A stretch of 64,000 bases of DNA from DATCJA01 sp963814955 (GCA_963814955.1 CAWFEX010000008.1:1255277-1319276); one strand, 5' to 3'; shown: positions 46,807 through 55,488, counted from the first letter of the stretch. The notes: generated by a model from the letters alone, not told the origin. Numbers and translations: made by a program.

Positions 46807-47217
46807 TTACTCCACCGGCGGCCCACCGGGGCATCCCCCGAGACACACCACCTTGTTGCCCTCATCCAGGAAGGTGACGACGCCGGCGGCCATGGCCGTG
46901 CCGCCTTCCCGGCGCGTCGGATTGCCTTCCACCCGCACCCGCTTGCCGATGAATTCTTCGACCTTCCAGCCTTCGCGCTTCGCGTTGACCGCCCCCGTCC
47001 GCGCCGTGATCCGCCAGGTGGCCATCGTCCCGCTCGCATCCTTCACCTCGACGGTCATCTCGGAATGCGGGCTGACCAGCCGGAACGACTTCACGACACC
47101 CTCGATGGCCACGGTGCGCGAGATGTCGAAGAACGTATTAAATGAGTGGTGCGCCACGGCTGGAACCGCGACACCTGCCAACGCGAACGCCAATACCGCC
47201 GATAGACAAAACCTCAT
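46807..47217 (-). CDS. DUF6152 family periplasmic protein
   Basis: 136 aa. A signal peptide (MRFCLSAVLAFALAGVAVPAVA) ends just before the typical DUF6152 start HHSFNTFFDISRTVAIEGVV. Then come SPHSEMTVEVKD and a small OB-like barrel (EEFIGKRVRVEGNPTRREGG). ATG 47217 has AAAGGAG upstream. It heads a five-gene cluster (46807-47217 down to 43470). The family has no proven role; the leading HH pair could bind metal. Confidence 0.78.
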   Translation of the reverse strand: MRFCLSAVLAFALAGVAVPAVAHHSFNTFFDISRTVAIEGVVKSFRLVSPHSEMTVEVKDASGTMATWRITARTGAVNAKREGWKVEEFIGKRVRVEGNPTRREGGTAMAAGVVTFLDEGNKVVCLGGCPGGPPVE

Positions 47218-47618
47218 GGCTATGGTTTCTCCTTTCACGACGAGTTCGTGGCGCTGCCGCGAACACTTACATCCGCCTGCCTGACACATGATGGTTCGCA
47301 GAGCAGAGAACGCGGCTCAGCGACTCGCCGCGGCCTTCCGGACGCTTGCGGGGACCGGCATAACGACGTAGAGATTACCTTCTCCTACGGGGCTTGTCCA
47401 AAGCCGTCACGGTCGCGGGCCGGAGATCGTCTGCCTCAAGACGTTTGCGCCTACCACGTCCACGGCATGATGTTTCATACGGCAGCTCCGCTTCGGAATA
47501 GCATAGTCGTTCCCGAATGCGGTTCAGGCGGGTGTGAACAAGCGCACAGCCGCATCCGATTGCGCCATGGTGCAACTTGTCTGGCGTGGCGCGAGTCAAT
47601 CACAACGAGGAGGTCCCG
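47218..47618. other. Intergenic between divergent transcripts
   Basis: About 400 bp between the DUF6152 gene (minus) and the dimeric alpha-beta barrel gene (plus). It should hold both promoters, but no pair of boxes stands out. Open frames across it lack family features and have out-of-frame codon bias. Confidence 0.5.
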
Positions 47619-47918
47619 ATGTACGTCATCCGTGATGTCATGCAGTGCAAGCCCGGCAAGGTCCGTGAGATGGTCAAGCGGTTCAAGAGCCTCAACGAGC
47701 TCGCACCCAAGATTGGCCTCAAACCGTCCCGTATTCTCACCGATGTCAGCGGCGAACCGTACTGGACCATTGTGGGCATTACGGAAGTGGACAGCCTCGA
47801 CCAGTTCTTCGCGTCAATGGAGAAAGCCTTCGCCAACGAGGAGGCCCGCACGATTATGGCCGGGTACCACGACCTCGTACAGAGCGGCCGGCGCGAGATC
47901 TACAAGGTAGAGGGTTGA
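47619..47918 (+). CDS. Dimeric alpha-beta barrel (ABM/NIPSNAP-like) small protein
   Basis: 99 aa. MYVIRDVMQCKPGKVREMVKRFKSL begins a ferredoxin-like beta-alpha-beta fold typical of ABM/NIPSNAP-type dimers. YWTIVGITEVDSLDQFFASME gives the second strand-helix pair. ATG 47619 has GAGGAGG 6 nt upstream. Family members range from monooxygenases to small-molecule binders, so no reaction is assigned. A single gene, convergent with the metallopeptidase gene at 47969. Confidence 0.72.
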   Translation: MYVIRDVMQCKPGKVREMVKRFKSLNELAPKIGLKPSRILTDVSGEPYWTIVGITEVDSLDQFFASMEKAFANEEARTIMAGYHDLVQSGRREIYKVEG

Positions 47919-47968
47919 GCGAAGTTCGAGCTTATCCTCGCGGCCGCGGTCATCGTGACGCGGCCGCG

Positions 47969-49771
47969 CTATTTGCGCCGTCTGAGGCGGTTGGACCGCG
48001 CGTGGAATCGGCGGACCAGCGAACCGCGGTCCCAGTCCTCACGCTCGAATGCGGCGCGATACTCCCGCGGCGCGCGCGCCAGAAAACGGTCGGTTGCCGC
48101 GCTACGGTTCCGATTGCGGATGCTCTTGCCGATCACGTACCGGATTTGCCCGGATTCATCTATGACGACCGTCGACCCGCCGAAGAACCAGCGCTTGTTT
48201 CGGCGCACGCGCTGCGTCACTTCCGCGACGATGTGAAAGTCCAATTCGTCGTCCGGTGACAGACGACGAAGGGTTCGTACCGATTCGATGACGGGCAGGT
48301 CGTATTCCTCGCCATCGCGCTTGCCGGGTTCGGCAATGCCGAAACAGCGATGGCGATCTTTGGTGATGAAGTCGCCGAGCACCGTGGCCCGCCTCTCCCG
48401 TTCGTCCTGCTCCGCGAACCAGCCCGGCTCGCGAACATGGCGCAGGTCGGCGAAACTCAAGCCGACGACCGCCCCCATGCTTATCTCTGGAGGTTTCCAG
48501 AGCAGTGCCTCTTCTGATAGGTCTGGCACGTTGGGTACCGTAATGCCGTAGCGACGAAACGCAAGAACGAGCGCCTCGCGATAGCCGTGCGGATCCTCGG
48601 GCACCGTCACATAGTCGGCGGTGACGAGCGCCCGGAGGAACTCACCGAAGGTGATGTCCATCGGCGGGCAATAGTCGATGGCGCGAATGATGATGTTGAG
48701 GAACTGACCGGCCAGATCGCGCGCCTCTCTCGTCAGGAGCTTGATAAGGTGGTCGCGCGTACCCGGCGCCAGCGCCGCGATCTTTTTCAGCGTCCTGGAC
48801 TTCTTGTCGAACACACGGCTGATGGCCTCGAAGAGGGCGGCTACCAGTACCGCGCCCAGGTCGTGGTGCTCTTTCTCCGGATCGTAGAGGTCGGTGTCCT
48901 CGACTTTGGCGTCCGGTTGTCCCTGCCGGTACAACACCTGTCGAAGGGCGGAACGTCCATCGGCGTCGGTTCGGCCCCATTCGCGGGCCAGCTCCGTGAG
49001 AATCCGAGAGTCGAGGTTGGCTTCTTTGGAATCCTCGAGCCCGCGGCGCACGACCTCGTCGTAACGAAACCGCATGAGCAGCGCGATCAGGTCTGCGAAG
49101 CCCTCATGGAAGGCATCGACGTCCGGGTTCGACGGAAGCAGCAGGTGGGGACGCATGCCATCGAGCAGGGCATGAGCCGTTTCGTGCGCCACGATGTCGT
49201 GCGCGAGACAGGTAAAGACAAGCGCTCCCTTCTGTGTGCGGCCCGCAGACGATTCCTTCGACTTCACAAAGCCGAACGACAGCGACGCATCGTCCGGAAG
49301 GTAGTAGGCGTTGTCCTCGTGCCGGAAGTGCGGCCGGATCTCGAGGCGCCCATCGCGTTGGCGGCGCACGATTGGCGCGAACTCCGGCAACCGGCCGAGC
49401 GCCATCCGGAAGCGCTCGTACGTCGTCATCGCAACGGCGTAGGTCATCTGTTGCGCGAACTGCGGGTTGGTGGTCGAGGGCGGCAACCCTTGGCCGACGA
49501 CATCGCGGTGGTCCAAATCGATGGGCGCGAGCACTTCACCGGTTGGCTCGTATACATCGCGCACGACGAACAGGGAGCCTGAGGGGCCGGGTCCGGCCGG
49601 CTCCCAGGCGACCGGCAGCTCTGCGATCGCGCCGTCGAAGCGCGACACACCGGGGTCCTGCGTGTATACGCGCAACGTGCGATGCACGGGTTCGCCCGCT
49701 TTGCGGACGTACGGCGTCGGGCGCGCCGCGGTTGTGATGCCTTCACCGAGACGATAGGCGGGTTTCGCCAT
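47969..49771 (-). CDS. Gluzincin-like metallopeptidase in a caspase locus
   Basis: 600 aa. The zinc motif HETAH is at residues 196-200 (VAHETAHALLDGM), with a probable third ligand Glu223 in FHEGFADLIAL, the gluzincin arrangement. PHFRHEDNAYYLPDDASLSFGF precedes it. No signal peptide or membrane helix, so cytoplasmic unless exported another way. The C-terminal ~120 residues are basic (ending RSNRLRRRK) with no recognised fold. ATG 49771 lies 1 nt after the stop of the caspase-family gene, so the two are made together. Substrate unknown; the pairing suggests a proteolytic cascade or a shared effector role. Confidence 0.78.
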   Translation of the reverse strand: MAKPAYRLGEGITTAARPTPYVRKAGEPVHRTLRVYTQDPGVSRFDGAIAELPVAWEPAGPGPSGSLFVVRDVYEPTGEVLAPIDLDHRDVVGQGLPPSTTNPQFAQQMTYAVAMTTYERFRMALGRLPEFAPIVRRQRDGRLEIRPHFRHEDNAYYLPDDASLSFGFVKSKESSAGRTQKGALVFTCLAHDIVAHETAHALLDGMRPHLLLPSNPDVDAFHEGFADLIALLMRFRYDEVVRRGLEDSKEANLDSRILTELAREWGRTDADGRSALRQVLYRQGQPDAKVEDTDLYDPEKEHHDLGAVLVAALFEAISRVFDKKSRTLKKIAALAPGTRDHLIKLLTREARDLAGQFLNIIIRAIDYCPPMDITFGEFLRALVTADYVTVPEDPHGYREALVLAFRRYGITVPNVPDLSEEALLWKPPEISMGAVVGLSFADLRHVREPGWFAEQDERERRATVLGDFITKDRHRCFGIAEPGKRDGEEYDLPVIESVRTLRRLSPDDELDFHIVAEVTQRVRRNKRWFFGGSTVVIDESGQIRYVIGKSIRNRNRSAATDRFLARAPREYRAAFEREDWDRGSLVRRFHARSNRLRRRK

Positions 49772-49772
49772 G

Positions 49773-52355
49773 TCAGCGACCGACGCGCTGACGCCAGTAC
49801 GCCGCGCCCGACTCGAAGAACTGCAGGCACCACTCTGCCATTGCCTGATCGTCACCAGCGGCCGGCGCTGAGACCTTGCTCGCGCCTCCTCCCAACGGAG
49901 CTCCTCCTGCCAGCAGTGCACGATTCGAGAGATCCGCAGGCAGCCGCATGAGCCGCGGCGTTTGCGGGCGGCCGAGGCCGATGACTTTCGCTGCCACGTC
50001 GTTGCCGAACGATTCGTTCGTGACACCGCGTCCGACTGCTGCAGCCAGATCCGCAGTCGCGATGCGAGTGAAGTGACCCTGGCCACTCGACTCGTACGCG
50101 AACTGATTGTCCAGGCAGGCTGCAAAGTGAATCACGCCCGGGAGTGATTCCTCGGCCGTGGTTGGCGGCGGCGACCCTGCGCGGGCGCGGAACTCGCGGT
50201 GCGCCTCTTCCAGTTCGGGCGTGAGCTGCAGGAAGCGGCGGCGCTCATCGGCCGGAGCTGCGCTGCGGTCGATCGGCGCGAACCGGCTGTTCGTGCCGGA
50301 GTGACAGCAGTCCATGAACAGCGTGAGCACTGCACCCGCCGGCAGCTGGCGATAAATATCGGCCAGGTCGTCGTCTATCAGGAGTGCGCCGGACTGATAG
50401 TCGATCGGCACCAGCGCCTCGTCGTAGCGGTCGACTTCGTCGTCGTTGAGATCCTGCGCTTGGGTGCCGTGGCCGGAGTACTGGAATACGATCAGCTCTC
50501 CCGCTTGTGCGCTCCGCACCAGATTACCGAGCGCCTCGAGCACACGGCTTCGCGTTGCTTCAGTGTCGAGCAGCGTGGTGACGTCGAATTGCAGCTTCTT
50601 GAGGACTGCTGCCCACGCTCGAGCGTCGCGCCCGCAGCCGGCCAGCGGCGCCGTCGGATAGCTGTCGATCCCGATGCAGAGGGCGCGGCCCGCTCTCGCG
50701 CCCCTGGATGAACCGGCGACCGCAGGCACGCCTGGGAACACATCGCTGGCGGGAAAGGCGTATGAAGCGGCATAGGCCACGTCGGCGCTGAAGGCGCGCG
50801 AGGATGCCTTCACGCAATCCTCGCTGCTTACTGGAAACGGCGTCGCCGCGGCGGCGCCTGTAATCGTCGTGAATATCGACTGCAGCGTCGCGTCATCGTT
50901 GTCGAAGCAACCGTGCATCCTGGCCTTGGTCGCGGGATTGTGCGGCTTCCCTCTGGCGTGCGAGAACTCGAGCCGATGCGGACCTTTTGGCGCGAACAGA
51001 TTCACGATCGCCGCGTCGTTTCTGAAGCGCTCATCCAGACCCAGAATGCCAGCGTTTTCCTCGGGCTCGAAGCCGCCCGACACGAGGTACAGCAGCGACT
51101 TCCCGTAGACGGTAACCCCCAAAGTCTGGATGAGGTCGTCGTCTTTTTCCGCCTCTTCGTCCATCGTGTACATCTCGAACCGCTTGATCCCGCCTGCGTT
51201 GATCTTCGGGAGCAAGTGGCTCTTGAACAAATCGATGCGGACGGCAGGCGCGAGCAGGGCCAGCGTCTCGATCGTCAGACCACGATCGTTGAGCGCCGGA
51301 ATGTAGTGCGCATGAAAGATGGCGCCGGCGCTATGTCCAACCGTGTGCAGCGCGATCTGCTTCCCTCCAGGCGGGTTCTTGATCAAGGGAGCCAGCGCCT
51401 TCGCAAATTTCCAGGCACCACCCGCGTCTCCGTCGCCCGCGTCGGGGCTCGACGAGAGCAGTGCAGACTCTTTCATGGCGCCCCAGAGCGGCTTGCCGAC
51501 CGGTCGGGCGAACTGTTCGAAGGCACGGTCCCGCCAGTCACCAATTCCGCGGCTGATGCCCAGCCGCTGTTTGATGATCTCGAAGGCGCTCGTTTCCCAG
51601 ATGAAATAGATCGGGAAGACCTCCTGATCGAGCCACCACCTGTACGATCCGAGCGCGTAGCTCAAGGCACTGGTCTCGCCGACCAACCCCCCGTGGGCGT
51701 GCATCATCACCCGCGGATGATCGACGGAGCGTGCGTACTGATCGATTGCAGCCACGATGTTGTCGATCGCGTCCGAGGGCATGTCGAATTCACCGCCCTG
51801 CGAGAGACGCCCCTTGGTGAGGTTGACAACGTGCGGTCGCAGGCGCTCCCACCTCGTGTTGGCTCGTTCGATTATCGTGGCGAGATCGCGGGTCCCGGCC
51901 ATCGAGGCGCGTACCAGGGAGCGCGCCTGCTGCTCGATCTCGCGCGCGGCAAAGTCGTGCTCCTGGATGCCCCAGGACTGATAGTTCGGGGCGGGCGCGT
52001 CCACGGGCAGGGCGACGCTGTCGCGGAGGATGAAGTCTCGCGCGAAGGGCAGCGCCGGGCCACGTTCGGCGCCCGCCCTGGCGGCCTCAGATTTCTTCCC
52101 CCTTGCCCTCGCCGTGTCAGAGGGCGCTGCGGCGGCCGCGTCCAGCGCTGTTTGAATCTGTTCGAGCAGGTCCTTCTTGACCACTCCGGTGCCAGGGCAG
52201 GTCTTTGGCGATCCGAGCTCGTTGTGAAACCAGATGTCCTTGGTGCCCAGTCCACATGTGGCGAGAATGGCGGCCACCACGTCGACGACCGCCTGGCGCT
52301 GCGCGCCGTCGAGCACGTCCCGTCCGGCATCGAAATCGCCGACGATCTCGATCAT
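49773..52355 (-). CDS. Caspase-family (C14-like) protein with hydrolase domain and amidase C-half
   Basis: 860 aa, three parts. Residues 1-72 are the second half of an Amidase_2/PGRP-type domain (FHNELGSPKTCPG: His44 and Cys53 as zinc ligands). Residues ~110-480 look like an alpha/beta-hydrolase: HAHGGLV at 219-225 and the nucleophile elbow VGHSAG with Ser342. Residues ~555-790 form the caspase-like domain: RALCIGIDSYP, YSGHGTQ (His629) and MDCCHSG (Cys683/684). The missing amidase N-half is encoded just upstream in the same frame, across one TGA. No signal peptide. Coupled to the metallopeptidase gene downstream. Confidence 0.8.
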   Translation of the reverse strand: MIEIVGDFDAGRDVLDGAQRQAVVDVVAAILATCGLGTKDIWFHNELGSPKTCPGTGVVKKDLLEQIQTALDAAAAAPSDTARARGKKSEAARAGAERGPALPFARDFILRDSVALPVDAPAPNYQSWGIQEHDFAAREIEQQARSLVRASMAGTRDLATIIERANTRWERLRPHVVNLTKGRLSQGGEFDMPSDAIDNIVAAIDQYARSVDHPRVMMHAHGGLVGETSALSYALGSYRWWLDQEVFPIYFIWETSAFEIIKQRLGISRGIGDWRDRAFEQFARPVGKPLWGAMKESALLSSSPDAGDGDAGGAWKFAKALAPLIKNPPGGKQIALHTVGHSAGAIFHAHYIPALNDRGLTIETLALLAPAVRIDLFKSHLLPKINAGGIKRFEMYTMDEEAEKDDDLIQTLGVTVYGKSLLYLVSGGFEPEENAGILGLDERFRNDAAIVNLFAPKGPHRLEFSHARGKPHNPATKARMHGCFDNDDATLQSIFTTITGAAAATPFPVSSEDCVKASSRAFSADVAYAASYAFPASDVFPGVPAVAGSSRGARAGRALCIGIDSYPTAPLAGCGRDARAWAAVLKKLQFDVTTLLDTEATRSRVLEALGNLVRSAQAGELIVFQYSGHGTQAQDLNDDEVDRYDEALVPIDYQSGALLIDDDLADIYRQLPAGAVLTLFMDCCHSGTNSRFAPIDRSAAPADERRRFLQLTPELEEAHREFRARAGSPPPTTAEESLPGVIHFAACLDNQFAYESSGQGHFTRIATADLAAAVGRGVTNESFGNDVAAKVIGLGRPQTPRLMRLPADLSNRALLAGGAPLGGGASKVSAPAAGDDQAMAEWCLQFFESGAAYWRQRVGR

Positions 52356-52370
52356 GAACGGGCCCTCGGC

Positions 52371-52664
52371 TCAGGTACCGTTCTTGCCGGCCTGGCTTGC
52401 CGGCGGCGCGTTCCAGTTGCGGCCGGTCCACGAGCATCCCTGCGGATCGATCGTCAGGTGCTGCGCGATGTCATCCCATCCATTGGTGTTCACATGGAAG
52501 TTGCGCATCGCCTCGATCGTCGCCTGTCCCTTGAACTGCGACTGCGTCGGCCTCCATGTGTGATGAAGGTGCACGGCACTGATCTTTCGCGTGAGCGTGG
52601 GCTGAACGGCCTGCAACAGCGCCACGAACTGGCTGGTCGTCAGACGACGAATCGGTGATGGCAT
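52371..52664 (-). CDS. N-terminal half of an Amidase_2-like domain, cut by an in-frame TGA
   Basis: 97 aa. ATG 52664 has GGAGG 10 nt upstream. ISAVHLHHTWRPTQSQFKG holds the first zinc histidine of N-acetylmuramoyl-L-alanine amidases, and FHVNTNGWDDIAQHLTIDPQG follows the family. It ends at TGA (52371-52373) directly after KNGT. The frame continues past this stop with AEGPF and then the MIEIVGDFDAG start of the caspase-family protein, whose first 72 residues finish the amidase fold. So the two ORFs look like one gene split by a nonsense codon. Separately they could not form the full zinc site. Confidence 0.72.
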   Translation of the reverse strand: MPSPIRRLTTSQFVALLQAVQPTLTRKISAVHLHHTWRPTQSQFKGQATIEAMRNFHVNTNGWDDIAQHLTIDPQGCSWTGRNWNAPPASQAGKNGT

Positions 52665-52854
52665 GTGACTACGACCTCCGAACCGCGTTGATTTTTTATT
52701 GCTTACCCTTGCGACCTCGGCCTTTTCTGAAAGCCGCCTGCAGCCGGCCTCGCCGACGAGCGACAGCAATGCCCAGTGGTAGTAACGATGCCAAGAGTCA
52801 CAGCGAACACTGCGTGTTGGGTTTCGGTCGCGGGGGGAGATGCGAGCAGAGGCA

Positions 52855-52886
52855 TCCTATCGCACGCCTGAGCGTGCGACATAGGA
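52855..52886. other. Strong hairpin in the intergenic region 52665-53026
   Basis: TCCTAT+CGCACGC, loop CTGA, GCGTGCG, a 2-nt bulge (AC), then ATAGGA: a 13-bp interrupted stem. It lies 3' of the yciI-like gene (minus strand) and could end its transcript, but there is no T-run. The rest of the 362-bp gap shows no gene or promoter I can support. Confidence 0.6.
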
Positions 52887-53026
52887 CTTTGGCGGACACG
52901 TATCGCAGGTCGTGCAATTGCGTGCAAGATGCCCGGCGTGGCAGTGGCGCCTCATGCCACTCCGCAGCCGGGCGCGCATGACGCGTCAATGCTCCCGAAT
53001 TGGTTCAGCGCCGTCACTGGAGGCGA

Positions 53027-53326
53027 CTACAGATCGCGCCTCTCAATCCGCTGCTGAATATCCTTGGCGCGTTGGCTGGCCCGGAATTCGACGATCCGGA
53101 AATCGGCGAGACCATGGATGTAGAACGGATCTTCCTCGACAATCGCTTCGATCTGCTGCCGACCATCGCCGACGGCCAGGATAATTCCCCCATCTCGCGG
53201 GATTTTTCGACCGGAGACCAGGAAATTGCCGGCGGCGTAATACTTCTTCAAGAATCGGACATGTGCGGCCATGTGTGCGTCGATGTCGGCGAGGTCGGCC
53301 TTGTATGTGAGCTCGATGACGAACAT
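53027..53326 (-). CDS. YciI-like family protein
   Basis: 99 aa. FVIELTYKADLADIDAHMAAHVRFLKKYYAAGNFLVSGRK is the YciI N-terminal beta-alpha unit, with its H-x-x-x-H…FL pattern. GGIILAVGD and EEDPFYIHGLADFRIVEF complete the ferredoxin-like fold. YciI proteins are small dimeric putative enzymes with a conserved His-Asp pair; activity is generally unknown. Single gene on the minus strand. Confidence 0.88.
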   Translation of the reverse strand: MFVIELTYKADLADIDAHMAAHVRFLKKYYAAGNFLVSGRKIPRDGGIILAVGDGRQQIEAIVEEDPFYIHGLADFRIVEFRASQRAKDIQQRIERRDL

Positions 53327-53546
53327 GACTCCTCAGCTTGCATGAAGCTGATCGCGGCGTAAAGGAGAGCGAGAGGACGCAGCAGCAGCGCAGTCAGGGT
53401 CGTGGAACCACGGCCCGCAGCGGCGCCGGGAAAAGGGTCGTCCACGCCCTGTAGGACAGGCTGCCCCCAGCCGACACTCAGGGCGTCACCCTCGTACGGC
53501 GGACGCATAGCGCGACCGGCATGACACCTTCTTCGGATTTCACACG

Positions 53547-53918
53547 ATGACTGTTATCGGAGCGTCTCTTTTGATCAGCGGCGAAATGACGAGCCACGAG
53601 GACATCACGGTCCATGGCCGTGTGAAAGGTCAGATTCGAATGGTCGAGGGTTCCCTCCTCGTCGCGCCGACGGCCGGCGTGAACGCCGACGTCGAGGGCG
53701 CCCGAGTGACGATTCACGGGAAGCTGGCAGGGAACGTAGTAGCGGTCGAGCGGATCGAGCTCACCCCGACAGCGGATGTCTCGGGAACACTCACCACCTG
53801 TGCGGTTGTCATGCACGACGGCGCCAGGTTCAACGGGTTCATCGATGTCGACCGACACTCGCCGAAAGGGGCCCCTCGAGTAACCGCCAAGTCCGGACGG
53901 TCGGCCAGCGGCGCTTGA
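53547..53918 (+). CDS. Bactofilin family cytoskeletal protein
   Basis: 123 aa, a typical bactofilin size. A right-handed beta-helix of short turns is visible: IGASLLISGEMTSHEDITVHGRVKG, GVNADVEGARVTIHGKLAGNV, VERIELTPTADVSGTLTTC and HDGARFNGFIDV. Bactofilins polymerise without nucleotide into membrane-associated filaments that position envelope enzymes. No membrane anchor is seen. The C-terminal ~20 residues are a basic, disordered tail. Confidence 0.88.
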   Translation: MTVIGASLLISGEMTSHEDITVHGRVKGQIRMVEGSLLVAPTAGVNADVEGARVTIHGKLAGNVVAVERIELTPTADVSGTLTTCAVVMHDGARFNGFIDVDRHSPKGAPRVTAKSGRSASGA

Positions 53919-53925
53919 GGTTCAC

Positions 53926-54061
53926 GGCGACAAAGACTTACTCGAAAAGCTTGGCCGTAACGATCTCTGTCCGTGCGGATCGGGTCGCCGGTTTCAAGAA
54001 ATGTTGCATGCGCTCGGGCCGATTTGACGGCAGCGAACGCAACTACTATTTCCGCAAGTAA
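53926..54061 (+). pseudogene. SEC-C zinc-motif remnant with a 1-nt frameshift
   Basis: One frame reads KLGRNDLCPCGSGRR (about 53947-53991). One frame over, FKKCCMRSGRF and then DGSERNYYFRK to a TAA at 54059-54061 complete the SEC-C signature CPCGSG…KxxxKCC. A single extra T in CGGTTTCAAG explains the shift. No start codon with a ribosome site is seen upstream; EVHGDKDLLE leads in from inside the bactofilin 3' end. SEC-C motifs bind zinc at the C-terminus of SecA and many small proteins. Probably the tail of a lost or degraded gene. Confidence 0.55.
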
Positions 54062-54222
54062 GGTCCAGCAACTCTTTCGAGGTCGCCGCGGGTAGCCCCC
54101 GCGGTGTCCATTCCGTTCTGTACCGTCATCGCGCAAGAAATTCGACTGCTCCGTTCAGAGGGAGAGTGGCCGTTCGCCCCGGCGGCCCGCTATTGGCAGT
54201 GCTGGGGATTCGTGCCAGAGTC

Positions 54223-54245
54223 GCGACCCGCGACGCGGGTCGCGC
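54223..54245. other. Perfect palindrome in the intergenic region 54062-54493
   Basis: Arms CGCGACCCGCG and CGCGGGTCGCG, 11 bp each, flank one central A. A T-rich stretch (GTTTTTCT) begins ~25 bp later, too far for a classic terminator. The remaining ~400 bp hold no gene I can support; they must contain the promoter for the regulator starting near 54494. Confidence 0.55.
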
Positions 54246-54493
54246 AATGCCTGAACCCTTATAGCGTGTTTTTCTAAGTGGTTGATGGCGCGCGACTTCT
54301 GGTGCTAAGGGTCGAGTTCAACTGTTTACGAGCTTCTCGTTGTGCGCCTCAGTCCTCGCCAGTCCTCGGTATTCTTTCCGAGTCGTGAGACATTTTGGAG
54401 ACGGCCGCTGGATCTCGGTCCACTAGTACCGGCTGCTGCGTCTCGCTTACTTCTGAGTTGGACTGGAAGGTAGACTTACCAGCACGGTTCTCC

Positions 54494-55474
54494 TTGAACA
54501 TCGCAGCGCCTGCCCGACCGCGCGTCCTCCTGGCCGACGATCACATCGACTTGCTGAAATCGGTCAGCCGCTATCTTGCTGCCGCTTTTGACATCGTGGC
54601 CACTGCGGCCGACGGCCGTCAGGCGCTGGACCTGGCAAGGCGCCTTCGGCCCGACGTGGTCGTGCTGGACGTCGCCATGCCCGAGCTCGATGGCTTTCAG
54701 ACGCTCGAGCAGCTCCGGCGAGATGGCCCAGAAACAAGGGTTGTCTTCCTGACGATGCACTCGGATGACGAATTCGTCGCCGCGGCAATCAATGGCGGCG
54801 CGCACGGCTACGTGCTGAAATCGCGCATGCACTTGGATCTGATCAGCGCGATCGACCACGCCCTCGCGGGGCGGCTGTTCTTGCCATCCCTGACCTCGCT
54901 CTCGACTGTCGCAGGCAGCCGGCACGCAGTCCAGTTCCATGCCAACGAGAGCCACTTCCTGGACGAGGTGAGTCAGCTGGTGCATGCGACACTTCGGTCG
55001 GGCGAGCAGGTCGTCCTCGTCACCAGCGAAGCGACCCGCATTGGCGTCGCTCAGCGCCTGCAGGCGCGGCAGATGAATCTCGCAGTGCTGGCAGAGCGGG
55101 AACAGTACGTCGCGACGGATTCCGCACTGGCCTTGTCACACGTGATGCACGAAGGGAGACCTGACAAGGAGCGTGTCGCGGAGATGATCCACGGCCTCGA
55201 CCTGTTGCGCCTGGCCGTCCCGAATAGACCGCGAGGTCGTCTGACGATCGTCGGCGACATGAGCGCCTCACTGTGCCGGAATGGCGATTTCGAGGCAGCG
55301 CTGGAGCTCGAACGGATCTGGAACGACTTGACACGCGCGTTGCCGTTCTTCACGGTCTGCAGCTACCCGATCGACTGCTTCGAGAACTCAGAAGCCCTGA
55401 ATCTGCTCTCGAACGTGTGCGCTGCGCACAGCGCAGTCACATCCGGAACTTCGCGCGGCGCTCGCGCGATATGA
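54494..55474 (+). CDS. Response regulator: receiver domain fused to a MEDS sensory domain
   Basis: About 326 aa. The receiver domain (residues ~8-125) has VLLADDH, the phospho-acceptor VVVLDVAMPELDG, the FLTMHS switch and YVLKS with the conserved lysine. The second half matches a MEDS domain: HAVQFHANESHFLDEVSQLVHATLRSGEQVVLVTS, RLTIVGDMSASLCRNGDFEAALELERIWNDL and FTVCSYP. There is no DNA-binding domain. TTG 54494 is a tentative start; no strong ribosome site was found. The histidine kinase gene begins 14 bp after its stop, so they are partners. Confidence 0.82.
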   Translation: MNIAAPARPRVLLADDHIDLLKSVSRYLAAAFDIVATAADGRQALDLARRLRPDVVVLDVAMPELDGFQTLEQLRRDGPETRVVFLTMHSDDEFVAAAINGGAHGYVLKSRMHLDLISAIDHALAGRLFLPSLTSLSTVAGSRHAVQFHANESHFLDEVSQLVHATLRSGEQVVLVTSEATRIGVAQRLQARQMNLAVLAEREQYVATDSALALSHVMHEGRPDKERVAEMIHGLDLLRLAVPNRPRGRLTIVGDMSASLCRNGDFEAALELERIWNDLTRALPFFTVCSYPIDCFENSEALNLLSNVCAAHSAVTSGTSRGARAI

Positions 55475-55488
55475 ACTGAGGTGGCCAA

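Noticed and set aside
47248..47910. 220-codon plus-strand frame over the ABM-like gene
   Set aside because: It overlaps the well-supported 99-aa gene with a strong ribosome site in another frame and shows no family pattern.
52371..52373. UGA decoded as selenocysteine
   Set aside because: No SECIS-like hairpin was recognised just downstream, the position is not a known redox site of the amidase fold, and the window's ArsS uses cysteine. A point change or consensus error is simpler.
50913..52658. 581-codon plus-strand open frame opposite the caspase gene
   Set aside because: Composition typical of a shadow frame; all recognisable motifs are on the minus strand.
52855..52886. Rho-independent terminator
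   Set aside because: A strong stem but no T-tract on either strand; reported only as a hairpin.
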